From: Synergistaceae bacterium | GTDB taxonomy: Bacteria > Synergistota > Synergistia > Synergistales > Aminobacteriaceae | Reading direction: 5' to 3' | Assembly (NCBI GenBank): GCA_009778055.1 | Contig: WRKN01000058.1 | Span: 1 to 12,842 of the forward strand | Length of the DNA: 12,842 nt | Part shown: positions 4,844 through 11,706 of the stretch, piece by piece | How positions within the stretch are numbered: position 1 is the first letter of the stretch | How the letters are laid out: every line of letters starts with the position of its first letter | Notes under the pieces: generated by a model | Told to the model about the DNA's origin: nothing | The model's input: only the letters and a program-made list of their open reading frames with translations | The model's database searches: none | Translations under genes and position numbers: made by a program

Positions 4844-4863
4844 TCTAGCCTCGAAGAAACGGG

Positions 4864-4896
4864 TGTAGGGGCGGCATTCTGCCGCCTGCCGTGTGA
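4864..4896. repeat. Palindromic repeat unit, copy ii
   Basis: Inverted counterpart of 4173-4207. The hairpin is GGCGGCA-TTC-TGCCGCC (4870-4876 with 4880-4886), followed by TGCCGTGTGA as in copy i. The pair brackets the RelE/ParE TA operon together with repeat copy 2. Confidence 0.75.
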
Positions 4897-4916
4897 GCGG
4901 CTGACGAGGAAAAAAG

Positions 4917-4945
4917 AAAACCCGCTTTTTCAGCGGGTTTTTTAA
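4917..4945. terminator. Rho-independent terminator of tRNA-Cys
   Basis: A perfect 10-bp stem AAAACCCGCT/AGCGGGTTTT (4917-4926 with 4932-4941) with a 5-base loop. It is flanked by an A-rich tract on one side and a T run on the other, so it can work in both directions. It lies 33 bases past the tRNA 3' end on the minus strand. Confidence 0.85.
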
Positions 4946-4973
4946 CTTAACCGGGCTATGCCGGATTCTTTTC

Positions 4974-5047
4974 TGGAGGCGGCACCCAGATTCGAACTGG
5001 GGATAAAGGATTTGCAGTCCTCTGCCTTACCACTTGGCTATGCCGCC
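4974..5047 (-). tRNA. tRNA-Cys (GCA)
   Basis: The complement folds as a complete tRNA. The 7-bp acceptor stem is GGCGGCA/TGCCGCC, the D arm contains AGTGGTA, the anticodon loop is CTGCAAA (anticodon GCA), and the T arm has GTTCGAATC. The discriminator is U, as expected for tRNA-Cys, and the 3' CCA is encoded (TGG at 4974-4976). It has 74 bases including CCA. The gene is single, intact, and flanked by its own promoter and terminator. Confidence 0.97.
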
Positions 5048-5078
5048 CCTGTTGTTGATAAGTAGTTCAACGTTTTGT

Positions 5079-5108
5079 ATTATAACTTAATTACTGAAGA
5101 TTGGTCAA
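5079..5108 (-). promoter_or_regulatory. Sigma-70 promoter of tRNA-Cys
   Basis: On the minus strand TTGACC (complement of 5103-5108) and a consensus TATAAT (complement of 5079-5084) are separated by 18 bases. The start would be near 5072, about 25 bases before the tRNA 5' end. Confidence 0.8.
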
Positions 5109-5254
5109 TGGAACTGTTTTCAGGGGAGAGTTGGCGATGCGCCGGACTCGGAATTGTGGTATTCTTTTCTTTCTTGAAGGTGAGCAAGGAATTTGGAAGG
5201 AGATGAACTTCGGCTGCCCGCCGGCGCTTCCGCCGCGGAATGAGCCTAAAATAA

Positions 5255-6175
5255 ATGATCTGCGAACTGGCAATAAAAATTGACGTAGACACTCTTAAAG
5301 GGTACATCGAAGGGGTTCCGCGCCTGTTGGATATCTTAGGAAAGAAAGGAATCAAGGCGTCTTTTTTCTTTTCGATGGGGCCGGATAACTCAGGCAAGGT
5401 TATTCGCCGGGTTTTCCGCAGGGGATTCGTGGCAAAAATGCTGCGCGCCAAGGCGTCCGGCTCAAATGGATTTAGATCCCTTCTTTATGGCACGCTGCTG
5501 AAAGCGCCCATGATAGTGGCGTCGAACCCCGACATTCTCAAGCGCGCGGCGGACGAAGGGCATGACTGTGGCGTGCGCTGCTGGGATTGCGCTCTCTGGC
5601 AGGACTGCCTGCTGGAACTGCCGCGCGAGGAGATTCGCGCCGAATTCAACAGGGCCGCGGAGCTTTTTTCCGGCGTTGTCGGCACGCCTCCCCGAAGCTG
5701 CGCCGCGCCCGGCTGGCAGGTATCGCGCGACAGTCTGGCCGTGCAGGACGAGTTTGATCTGGACTACTCAAGCGACGTCAGGGGAGTTTCCCCTTTTATA
5801 CCAACCATTGACGGCGTTGTGTTCCGCACTCTTCAAATCCCCGCCACGCTTCCGACTCTGGACGAACTTTTGGGCACGGGCGGCGCGAGCGCTGAGAGCG
5901 TAAACGACCGTTACCTCGACCTTCTGGAGCCGGGGCTTAACGTGCGCTCCATTCACGCGGAGGCGGAGGGCGGCGACATGAGCGGCATTTTTACGCGCTT
6001 GCTCGACTGCTGCGTTGACGGGGAGATGGCGTTCCCAACCCTTGGGGACGTGGCCTCGCGCGTCAGCGCCGCTTCGCCCAAAGCCGATTTGCGGGCGGAT
6101 ATCTGCGGGATCGAAATGTCGGAGCTTCCGGGCCGGACCGGCAAGGTTGCGGTTCAACGCGGCGGAGGCAGGTAG
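5255..6175 (+). CDS. ArnD-like polysaccharide deacetylase family protein
   Basis: ArnD deformylates undecaprenyl phosphate-4-deoxy-4-formamido-L-arabinose in the pathway that puts L-Ara4N on lipid A. This 306-residue protein follows ArnD almost throughout: IKIDVDTLKGYIEGVPRLLD (8-27), ASFFFSMGPDNSGK, a KML-R segment, SCAAPGW, SSDVRG, LQIPATLPTLDELLG and IHAEAEGGDMSG. The metal-site Asp residues of IDVDT and the late His of IHAE are present. However, the HxxxH pair of the family (HAWDH in E. coli ArnD) reads RCWDC here, with Arg108 and Cys112, so both zinc histidines are missing. Activity or substrate may therefore differ. The start is the first ATG after an in-frame stop and aligns with relatives, but its Shine-Dalgarno is weak. 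The gene lies 67 bases before the lptD-like gene, probably in one transcript. The ArnD-specific length and motifs make the subfamily call good, the function less so. Confidence 0.85.
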   Translation: MICELAIKIDVDTLKGYIEGVPRLLDILGKKGIKASFFFSMGPDNSGKVIRRVFRRGFVAKMLRAKASGSNGFRSLLYGTLLKAPMIVASNPDILKRAADEGHDCGVRCWDCALWQDCLLELPREEIRAEFNRAAELFSGVVGTPPRSCAAPGWQVSRDSLAVQDEFDLDYSSDVRGVSPFIPTIDGVVFRTLQIPATLPTLDELLGTGGASAESVNDRYLDLLEPGLNVRSIHAEAEGGDMSGIFTRLLDCCVDGEMAFPTLGDVASRVSAASPKADLRADICGIEMSELPGRTGKVAVQRGGGR

Positions 6176-6242
6176 GCAGGCAGGTTATTTTTATGGTATT
6201 GATATATGTAACGCCAAAAAACGACGAAGGAATTGTGATCCG

Positions 6243-7934
6243 GTGGAAAGAAATCGTGAAATAAACTCCAGCTTCGGCAGCCGTGTAATTTTCCCGCTTT
6301 TTTTGCCGTTAGTTCTGCTTGTTTCCGTCTTATTTGGTGAAATGCCGGCGCTGGCCGCTCCATCGAAGGTGACGCTGGACGCCGAACGCGTAAGCTACGA
6401 CGACGAGGCGGGCAAAGCCTCGGCGGAGGGCAACGCCGTCCTGACTTACGAAGGCGCGACAATTCGCGCCGATCGTATAGATTACGACGTATTTTCCCAG
6501 AAGGTCAGGGCTTCGCCTCCCCCGGGCGGGTTGGTGACGTTGGAAGCCATGGGGCGGAGGGTCACGGGTAACACCCTGGAATACGACCTCGACACCCAGG
6601 AAGGCGTCCTGAGCAAGGTTGGAAGCGACGTTCCAATTGGGAGCGGCACGCTTCACATCTCCGGAGGCGGAATGCGGATCATGCCCTACGACCTGGCGCT
6701 CGAGCAGGGGCTTGTAAGAGGAGATGCCGGCGGCGCCTCTTACGTGGGATTTGCGGAAGACGTGTCCGTTACTACCTGCGACGTGCCGGATCATCCCCAT
6801 TACCGCCTCGAAACGAAAAGCATAACCGTAATTCCAGGGCGGCAGGTGGTGGCGAAAACCCCGCGCCTCTACCTGGGAAATACTTTCATTTTTTCCTATC
6901 CCATGGACTACATTGTCAATATAGACCGCAAGGCGTTGAAGCATAATATTATGCCCTACGTTCAGAGAGACGAGAAAAAGGGCGCCGGCGCCGGCATGAG
7001 CGGGGCGCTGGAGTGGGAAAACGGGGTTTTTGAACTGGGCGCGGCCTACTGGGACAAAACGGGGTTCGAGTGGATGGCCGGGGTCGAGCAGAGCATCGGA
7101 GGAGGATTCTCTATCAAAGGCGGCGTGGAGTACTCCTGGCAGGACGCGTGGGAAGACAAGCAGTACAGCCCGCGCGTTGGGCTGTACTATGCGCGAAACG
7201 GCTGGGAAGCCACGCTCCGCGCGGCGTGGAGAGAGTACATGGAGATTCAGAAAGACGCGAACTACGAATACAGGGGACGGCTGGATCGAAAGCCGGAATT
7301 CACGGTGCTGACGCCGTGGATAAGAGACCGTACCCTGAATATGTCATGGTTCAGGCTTGGAGCGGAAGTGGGCAGTTATTGGGAAAGAACGCCGCTCACT
7401 ACCAATGACACGGTGACCCGCTACGGCCTGACGCTGCGAAATTACCTGGAGTCTCCTATGGGGGCGGTAACGTTTTTCTCGGATATAACCTTCGGCGCCT
7501 GGTTTTACGACAAAGACAGCTCCGACCAGGAAATAGCGGACGGCTTTTGGGGATTTCGCTACAGTTTGGGCAACGTCGAAATGGCGTCCGGGTATGAGCG
7601 CCGTTTCGTATGGGGAGAGTCGCCCATGCTTTGGGACGAGGGGCGCGAGAGGGAGAGGTTTCACCAGAGAATACGCTTTCCCGTGGGGAAAGATTGGTTT
7701 TTGGCTGTTCGCGGAAGTTACGACATGGACGTGTCGATGATCGACGAAGTCAACTATTCGCTTCAGTGGGTCTCCGACTGCATGAAATTGGAGCTGCGCT
7801 ACCACGATGACCGCACGTCCGGCTCGAACAGCGCCATCGGCCTGAGCCTGTCCCTGCTGGCATATCCGGACACGCCTGTGTCATTTGGCGAACGCAGGAA
7901 CCGCGACCCGTTCGACCCGCCGGTTTTGCCCTAG
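6243..7934 (+). CDS. lptD: LptD/OstA-like outer-membrane LPS assembly protein
   Basis: LptD forms the outer-membrane barrel that inserts LPS into the outer leaflet. The preferred start is GTG 6243 (AAGGAA 10 bases upstream), giving 563 residues. Residues 12-38 form a signal peptide ending ALAAPS. An LptA-like OstA domain follows (VTLDAERVSYDDEAGKASAE, then LTYEGATIRADRIDYD), about 40-130. Next is the LptD junction region with Cys179 (TTCDVPDHPHYRLETKSITV) and LYLGNTFIFSYPMDY, then a barrel of alternating aromatic strands to the C-terminus. Only two cysteines are present, 179 and 513, against four in E. coli. At 563 residues it is shorter than E. coli LptD (784). There is no ATG in frame in the plausible start region; a longer frame reading back into the arnD-like gene would lack a usable signal peptide position. 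It ends 4 bases from the stop of the convergent MerR gene. Confidence 0.85.
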   Translation: MERNREINSSFGSRVIFPLFLPLVLLVSVLFGEMPALAAPSKVTLDAERVSYDDEAGKASAEGNAVLTYEGATIRADRIDYDVFSQKVRASPPPGGLVTLEAMGRRVTGNTLEYDLDTQEGVLSKVGSDVPIGSGTLHISGGGMRIMPYDLALEQGLVRGDAGGASYVGFAEDVSVTTCDVPDHPHYRLETKSITVIPGRQVVAKTPRLYLGNTFIFSYPMDYIVNIDRKALKHNIMPYVQRDEKKGAGAGMSGALEWENGVFELGAAYWDKTGFEWMAGVEQSIGGGFSIKGGVEYSWQDAWEDKQYSPRVGLYYARNGWEATLRAAWREYMEIQKDANYEYRGRLDRKPEFTVLTPWIRDRTLNMSWFRLGAEVGSYWERTPLTTNDTVTRYGLTLRNYLESPMGAVTFFSDITFGAWFYDKDSSDQEIADGFWGFRYSLGNVEMASGYERRFVWGESPMLWDEGRERERFHQRIRFPVGKDWFLAVRGSYDMDVSMIDEVNYSLQWVSDCMKLELRYHDDRTSGSNSAIGLSLSLLAYPDTPVSFGERRNRDPFDPPVLP

Positions 7935-7938
7935 CGGT

Positions 7939-8835
7939 TTATTTAACTTGTATGGACACCCGCATAAGGTAGTTATATGGATCGGAAATTGATATTTCGT
8001 TCAGGGGGTACGTCTCAAACGCCGGGCCGCATATTTCAAGCCCGTTTTCTTCTATGTGGGCGATGAGCCTTTTGTAAAGCGCGGCGCTTTGTCCGTAGTA
8101 TCCCCTGCTGTAGCCCGTCGCGTACAGGCCGGCGGGTTTTCTGTCCGGCGCGTCGGGCATTTTGAAGTAGAATTTGTCCGGGCCCACCCAGTCCCCGCGC
8201 TTGACGCGCTCTTCCGAAAAAATAGCCCACACCGGGTAGTTCAAATCCAGATCGCTGTCAGCGGCGTCCCAATGCTTGTAAAAATCAAGAAGTGCCTCTT
8301 CGATGGTGGTTCCGCCCGAGTAGTCAATTTGGGGCCCGACGAGTATGGACTCCTCCTCGTTCCAGCGCGTTTCAATTTTTTCCTCGTCAACGGACAATCC
8401 TTCCTCTATGATGCCATTGAGGGTCAGCAAGAGTTTTTGAGCGCGCAAAAGTTTTTCTATTCGCCGGTCAATGTGTTTGCTTTGTTCCGAAAAAAGGGAG
8501 ATAATTTTCTCAGGCGTCCTGTGATTGGTAAAATCGGCGATTTCTTTGAGCGGAACCTCGAGTTCCTGCAAGGTGTTTATCAGGTTGGCAGTCGTGACCT
8601 GATATGGAGAGTAATAACGGTAGTTGTTGTCTCCTCTCTCCGCGGGACGAATCAGGCCCCTGTTGTCGTAGAATATAAGGGCGGAGCGGGTGACCCTGGC
8701 GAATTTGGCCAGCTCGCCGACAGAGAGCAGGCCGTCATGTTTCTCGCCCTCTTCCTCCTCGGCCTCTGACGTATTCATCGCGTAACGCAGCCTGGCCGTG
8801 TTTTTTTTGAACTCCTCCTCGCGTTTTTTGCTCAT
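7939..8835 (-). CDS. MerR-family regulator with GyrI-like effector domain
   Basis: A 298-residue transcription factor. About 38 charged, mostly acidic residues precede the MerR helix-turn-helix LLSVGELAKFARVTRSALIF and YDNRGLIRPAERGDNNYRYY. The usual linker region (LINTLQELEVPLKEIADFTN) and a dimerisation helix with SKHIDRRIEKLLRAQKLL follow. The C-terminal half (about 150-298) resembles the GyrI-like/AraC effector-binding domain of BmrR-type regulators: VGPQIDYSGGTTIEEALLDF, then AGLYATGYSRGYYGQSAALY, and an ending with YNYLMRVSIQVK. Such proteins sense small hydrophobic or cationic compounds. The ATG at 8835 has GGAG 6 bases upstream. An in-frame GTG at 8847 with AAGGAGGG 9 bases upstream is an equally good start. 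It is divergent from acpS across about 100 bases, where its operator may lie. The long acidic N-terminal extension is unusual for the family. Confidence 0.85.
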   Translation of the reverse strand: MSKKREEEFKKNTARLRYAMNTSEAEEEEGEKHDGLLSVGELAKFARVTRSALIFYDNRGLIRPAERGDNNYRYYSPYQVTTANLINTLQELEVPLKEIADFTNHRTPEKIISLFSEQSKHIDRRIEKLLRAQKLLLTLNGIIEEGLSVDEEKIETRWNEEESILVGPQIDYSGGTTIEEALLDFYKHWDAADSDLDLNYPVWAIFSEERVKRGDWVGPDKFYFKMPDAPDRKPAGLYATGYSRGYYGQSAALYKRLIAHIEENGLEICGPAFETYPLNEISISDPYNYLMRVSIQVK

Positions 8836-8922
8836 CGCGGACTCCACCGTTCGGCTCCCTCCTTTCCCCTCCTGCCGGTCTTTGCAAATGTGAAAAGTAT
8901 ACCACGAAGGCTTTTTAACGGG

Positions 8923-8931
8923 TGTTACAAT
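8923..8931 (+). promoter_or_regulatory. Extended -10 directly before acpS
   Basis: TGT-TACAAT ends 6 bases before the acpS ATG. A start 7 bases downstream of the -10 would fall at or next to the A of the ATG, giving a leaderless or nearly leaderless message. The AGGAG between the two is only 1 base from the ATG, too close for a normal Shine-Dalgarno. No -35 is evident. Confidence 0.35.
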
Positions 8932-8937
8932 AGGAGC

Positions 8938-9342
8938 ATGATTCTGGGATTGGGAGTAGACCTCTGCAGCATAATTCGTATGAAAAGAGCCGTGCGGTCG
9001 GAGCATTTCGTGCGGCGGATTTTTCACCCCGAGGAAATCGCTTACGCCGACGGGAAAGGTAACGAACTGGCAAGGGCGGCCAGTTTCGCCTCGGCTTTCG
9101 CGGCCCGTGAGGCGTTTGCCAAAGCCGGCGGCGTCTCCATGTATAAATTGGCGTTTTCCCGGTCGTTTTGTCTGGAACGCTCTAACACTGGAGGCCCCCG
9201 TCTGGCCGTGCCGCGTGATTTGGACGCCGATTTCGAGGAAGGGAGGAAACGCGCGTGGGTATCGCTCAGCCACGACGGAGACTACGCCGTGGCGGTGGTG
9301 GTCATCGAGACCGGCGGCGCGTGTCATGCTCATGAGACATAG
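8938..9342 (+). CDS. acpS: Holo-[acyl-carrier-protein] synthase
   Basis: AcpS transfers 4'-phosphopantetheine from CoA to the serine of acyl carrier protein. The 134 residues show the family marks: MILGLGVDLCSIIRM with the magnesium-binding Asp8, RIFHPEE, then SAFAAREAFAKAGG, whose Glu and Lys correspond to the W-A-x-K-E-A-x-x-K-A site, and the C-terminal VSLSHDGDYAVAVVV. The ATG at 8938 aligns with relatives. A GTG at 8890 would add 16 residues with no family match. The length is normal. It heads a close plus-strand gene run and is divergent from the MerR gene. Confidence 0.95.
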   Translation: MILGLGVDLCSIIRMKRAVRSEHFVRRIFHPEEIAYADGKGNELARAASFASAFAAREAFAKAGGVSMYKLAFSRSFCLERSNTGGPRLAVPRDLDADFEEGRKRAWVSLSHDGDYAVAVVVIETGGACHAHET

Positions 9343-9601
9343 AGAGAGACGCCGTGTGGATTGGGACGAGGAAATTCGCAAAACCGAGCGCATACGCCGC
9401 AAAGGGCTTTTCATTTCGGCGCTGGGTTTCGGTGTGGCGGCGCTTTTTATTTTCGGCACAAACCGCGCGGGCGTCGGCTTCACCGATGTGGCCCGCAAAT
9501 TTATTTTCGCGCTGTGTTTCCTGTTGACCATGTTCCTCACGAGAACTGTCTGGCGGCGCAGGGAGCGCCTGAACCGCGAGAAGCGGGAAAAAGAAAAATG
9601 A
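9326..9601 (+). CDS. Small protein with two predicted membrane helices
   Basis: A 91-residue protein that I do not recognise, overlapping acpS by 17 bases at its start and tsaE by 4 bases (ATGA) at its end. A second ATG at 9332 is equally possible. The N-terminus is highly charged (MRHRERRRVDWDEEIRKTER). Hydrophobic helices follow at about residues 28-43 (LFISALGFGVAALFIF) and 57-70 (FIFALCFLLTMFL), and the C-terminus is strongly basic (RRRERLNREKREKEK). Both ends would be cytoplasmic with a short hairpin loop outside. The nested overlaps suggest it is a genuine, translationally coupled gene. Confidence 0.65.
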   Translation: MLMRHRERRRVDWDEEIRKTERIRRKGLFISALGFGVAALFIFGTNRAGVGFTDVARKFIFALCFLLTMFLTRTVWRRRERLNREKREKEK

Positions 9602-10161
9602 CGCGGAATCCGCGGGAAACGCTGCGCCTGCGAACGTCTTCCGAGGAAGCCACCCTTGCTTTGGGGCAGGCCCTGGGAGCCGCGCTTATGGAAGCCACGC
9701 TTACGGGAGCCGCCAAAGAGTCCGCGCCTGGAATGACGGTTCTGCTTTCGGGTGACCTTGGAACGGGAAAGACCACGCTCGTTCGCGGTATAGGCGGCGC
9801 TTTGGGCGTTACGCGGGTCAGAAGCCCGTCGTTTACGCTTATCAACGAATACCAAACGGCGGATTTCCTCATCGCCCACGCCGATCTTTACCGTCTGGAG
9901 CCTGGCGAGGCGGAGGACCTGGGGCTTGAGGAATACCGGGAGGCTCCTTGCCTTCTGCTGGTCGAGTGGGCGGAGAGATGGACCGGTTCACCTGAAAGCG
10001 GCGTATTTAATGTCTTTATCGAGAGCGTCGGCGAAAACGAAAGAGCCTTTGAAATATCCTCCCTTGGAGGGGCAGCCGGCTCGGCGCTTCAAAAATTACG
10101 GGAGGCGGTAGAAGGTGGGGAAATTGATTCTGGCGTTGGACTGCAGCTTGCGTTTGACTAA
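9598..10161 (+). CDS. tsaE: tRNA t6A biosynthesis ATPase
   Basis: TsaE is the ATPase partner of TsaB-TsaD in making threonylcarbamoyladenosine at tRNA position 37. Motifs: Walker A GDLGTGKTTL (about residues 44-53), RVRSPSFTLINEY (switch region), HADLYRLEPGEAEDLGLEEY, and LLLVEWAERW, matching the family's IEWPER. The 187-residue length is somewhat longer than the usual 150, mainly through an N-terminal extension and a C-terminal tail (SALQKLREAVEGGEIDSGVG). The start overlaps the preceding stop as ATGA, and its last 47 bases overlap tsaB. Cytoplasmic. Confidence 0.93.
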   Translation: MTRNPRETLRLRTSSEEATLALGQALGAALMEATLTGAAKESAPGMTVLLSGDLGTGKTTLVRGIGGALGVTRVRSPSFTLINEYQTADFLIAHADLYRLEPGEAEDLGLEEYREAPCLLLVEWAERWTGSPESGVFNVFIESVGENERAFEISSLGGAAGSALQKLREAVEGGEIDSGVGLQLAFD

Positions 10162-10750
10162 CGTCGCCGTCTTTTTGGACGGCGGCGTTTTAATTTCGGA
10201 GAGCCTTGACCTCGGCCGACGCCAGGCCGCGGAGCTTCCTGTAATCGTAAAGAACGCGTTCTCGGACGCGGGCCGTTCTTTTGACCAAGTCGGCCTGCTT
10301 GCCGTCACGAACGGGCCGGGCTACTTCACGGGCATACGCGTCGGGGTTTCATACGCGGCGGCTCTGGCTTACGGCCTTGGCGTCAAGGTCGCGCCGGTCT
10401 CCTCCCTTCATATGCTGGCCGGTTCAAGCGCGGAGCGAACGCCTGTGCTCGCAGCCGTGTACGCTGGGCGGGAGAGGGTGTACGCCGCCTCGTTCGGGTG
10501 CGAAGACGGGCTTCCGGTCGGAGAGTACGGCAAAGACGAGATCGAAAGATGGCTGCTCGGACACGAGAACGCCGAAGTGATCTCCGACGCCCCGGAGAAA
10601 ACTTTCCTGCCGGACCTTGGCTTGGGGAGAAAGGTTTCGCCTGTCCGCCCGGACGCCTCTGAAGCGGCGCGCATCGCTTGGCTCAACCCCGCCTCCGCCG
10701 TTCATCCGATGGAGCTGAGAGTTTCCTATCACCGCAGCCCTCTGACGTAG
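10115..10750 (+). CDS. tsaB: tRNA t6A biosynthesis protein, TsaD partner
   Basis: TsaB is an inactive ASKHA-fold paralogue of TsaD that scaffolds the t6A complex with TsaD and TsaE. The 211 residues begin MGKLILALDCSLRLTNVAVF. They carry VTNGPGYFTGIRVGVSYAAA (family GPGSFTGLRIG) and VAPVSSLHMLAGS, then a less conserved C-terminal half with AAVYAGRERVYAASF. The start is GTG at 10115 with GGAGG about 8 bases upstream, inside the end of tsaE. tsaD is not in the window. Confidence 0.93.
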   Translation: MGKLILALDCSLRLTNVAVFLDGGVLISESLDLGRRQAAELPVIVKNAFSDAGRSFDQVGLLAVTNGPGYFTGIRVGVSYAAALAYGLGVKVAPVSSLHMLAGSSAERTPVLAAVYAGRERVYAASFGCEDGLPVGEYGKDEIERWLLGHENAEVISDAPEKTFLPDLGLGRKVSPVRPDASEAARIAWLNPASAVHPMELRVSYHRSPLT

Positions 10751-10767
10751 GAAAGGGCGGTGATTCA

Positions 10768-11706
10768 ATGTACCTTCTCGCGGCTGTTTTTCTCGACGCC
10801 CTGTTCGGCGACCCTAAGCGCCTTCCGCATCCTGTGGGAGGCGTAGGGTTGATAATACGTTTTTGGGAGAAATTCTTTTATCGGAAAGACGATAAAAAGA
10901 GGGGGGGGACGCTTTTCTGCCGGGCGGTGCTCGCCACGACAGCCGCGGCGGTTGGGCTGGTTCTGCTGGCCGCTTCGTTTGCCTCCCCGGTTTTTTACGG
11001 CGCGGCGGTTCTTTATCTTTTGTACTCGGCGCTGGCATGGCGTTCTTTGAAGGACGAAACCCTGCCCGTCGCGGTCTCTCTTTTTAACGGAGACATACCG
11101 CGGGCGAGAGAGGAGCTTTCGCGCGTGGTGGGGCGCGACGTCCAAAGCCTTGACGAAGCCGGCATAATCCGCGCCGCCGTCGAAACTATAGGGGAGAATT
11201 TTATAGACGGGGTGTTTTCAGCGCTTTTCTTCGCGGCAGCCGGTTACGCCATCGGCGGCCCCGCCGTCTCCGTCATGCTGACATGGCTTTTCAAGGCCGT
11301 GAACACCATGGACTCCATGGTTGGGTACGACAACGAGCGATACCGCGACTTCGGACGCGCCTGCGCCAAACTGGACGACGCTTTGAACTTCATTCCGGCG
11401 CGGCTCGGCGGGATAGTTGCCCTTCTCGCCGGGGTCTGTTTGGGCTATGCGCCCCTCCGGGGATTGAAGGTATTTCTCAGGGATCGCAAAAAGCACAAAA
11501 GCCCCAACAGCGCCCACGGAGAAAGCGCCTTCGCCGGGCTGCTGGGCATAAGGCTGGGAGGCGGGGCGTCCTATGGTGGAGTGTTCGAGGCGAAGCCGGA
11601 GATAGGCGACAACCTGAGAGAGCCCGATGCCGCCGACATCCTGCGCGCCCATTCTGTTCTGGACGCCTCCGTGGCGCTGTGCGTCCTGATTTTGCTGTGT
11701 CTGTGA
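10768..11706 (+). CDS. cbiB: Adenosylcobinamide-phosphate synthase
   Basis: CbiB (CobD in the aerobic nomenclature) joins adenosylcobyric acid to the aminopropanol phosphate arm during cobalamin synthesis. It is a membrane protein of 312 residues from the ATG at 10768. Family marks: LDALFGDPKRLPHPVGGVG (8-26), AAVETIGENFIDGVFSALFF, LFKAVNTMDSMVGYDNERY, then LDDALNFIPARLGG, SPNSAHGESAFAGLLGIRLG and ASYGG. Hydrophobic helices cluster at about 45-80, 145-180, 205-230 and the C-terminus. Relatives have NTLDSM, here NTMDSM. The Shine-Dalgarno is weak. The stop overlaps the next start (GTGA). No cobalamin riboswitch is seen; the gene follows tsaB by 17 bases and probably shares its transcript. Confidence 0.95.
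   Translation: MYLLAAVFLDALFGDPKRLPHPVGGVGLIIRFWEKFFYRKDDKKRGGTLFCRAVLATTAAAVGLVLLAASFASPVFYGAAVLYLLYSALAWRSLKDETLPVAVSLFNGDIPRAREELSRVVGRDVQSLDEAGIIRAAVETIGENFIDGVFSALFFAAAGYAIGGPAVSVMLTWLFKAVNTMDSMVGYDNERYRDFGRACAKLDDALNFIPARLGGIVALLAGVCLGYAPLRGLKVFLRDRKKHKSPNSAHGESAFAGLLGIRLGGGASYGGVFEAKPEIGDNLREPDAADILRAHSVLDASVALCVLILLCL

Noticed and set aside
4974..5047. tRNA-Cys as an integration site for the accessory segment
   Set aside because: The segment lies downstream of the tRNA 3' end, but no copy of the tRNA end is found at the other border and there is no tyrosine integrase in the window.
5137..5283. Possible 48-residue leader peptide (MRRTRNCG...) before the arnD-like gene, with GGGGAG 8 bases upstream
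   Set aside because: It overlaps the arnD-like start by 29 bases in another frame, has no recognisable features and no conservation evidence.
6015..6242. Longer N-terminus for the LptD-like protein
   Set aside because: It would overlap the arnD-like gene by 161 bases in another frame and bury the signal peptide far from the N-terminus.
8836..9879. Upstream extension of the MerR reading frame to about 646 residues
   Set aside because: The extension runs antisense through acpS, the small membrane protein and tsaE, has low-complexity basic composition and matches no family. The MerR protein has good starts at 8835 or 8847.
10720..10768. Cobalamin riboswitch before cbiB
   Set aside because: Only 17 bases separate tsaB and cbiB, and no B12-box-like sequence is present.
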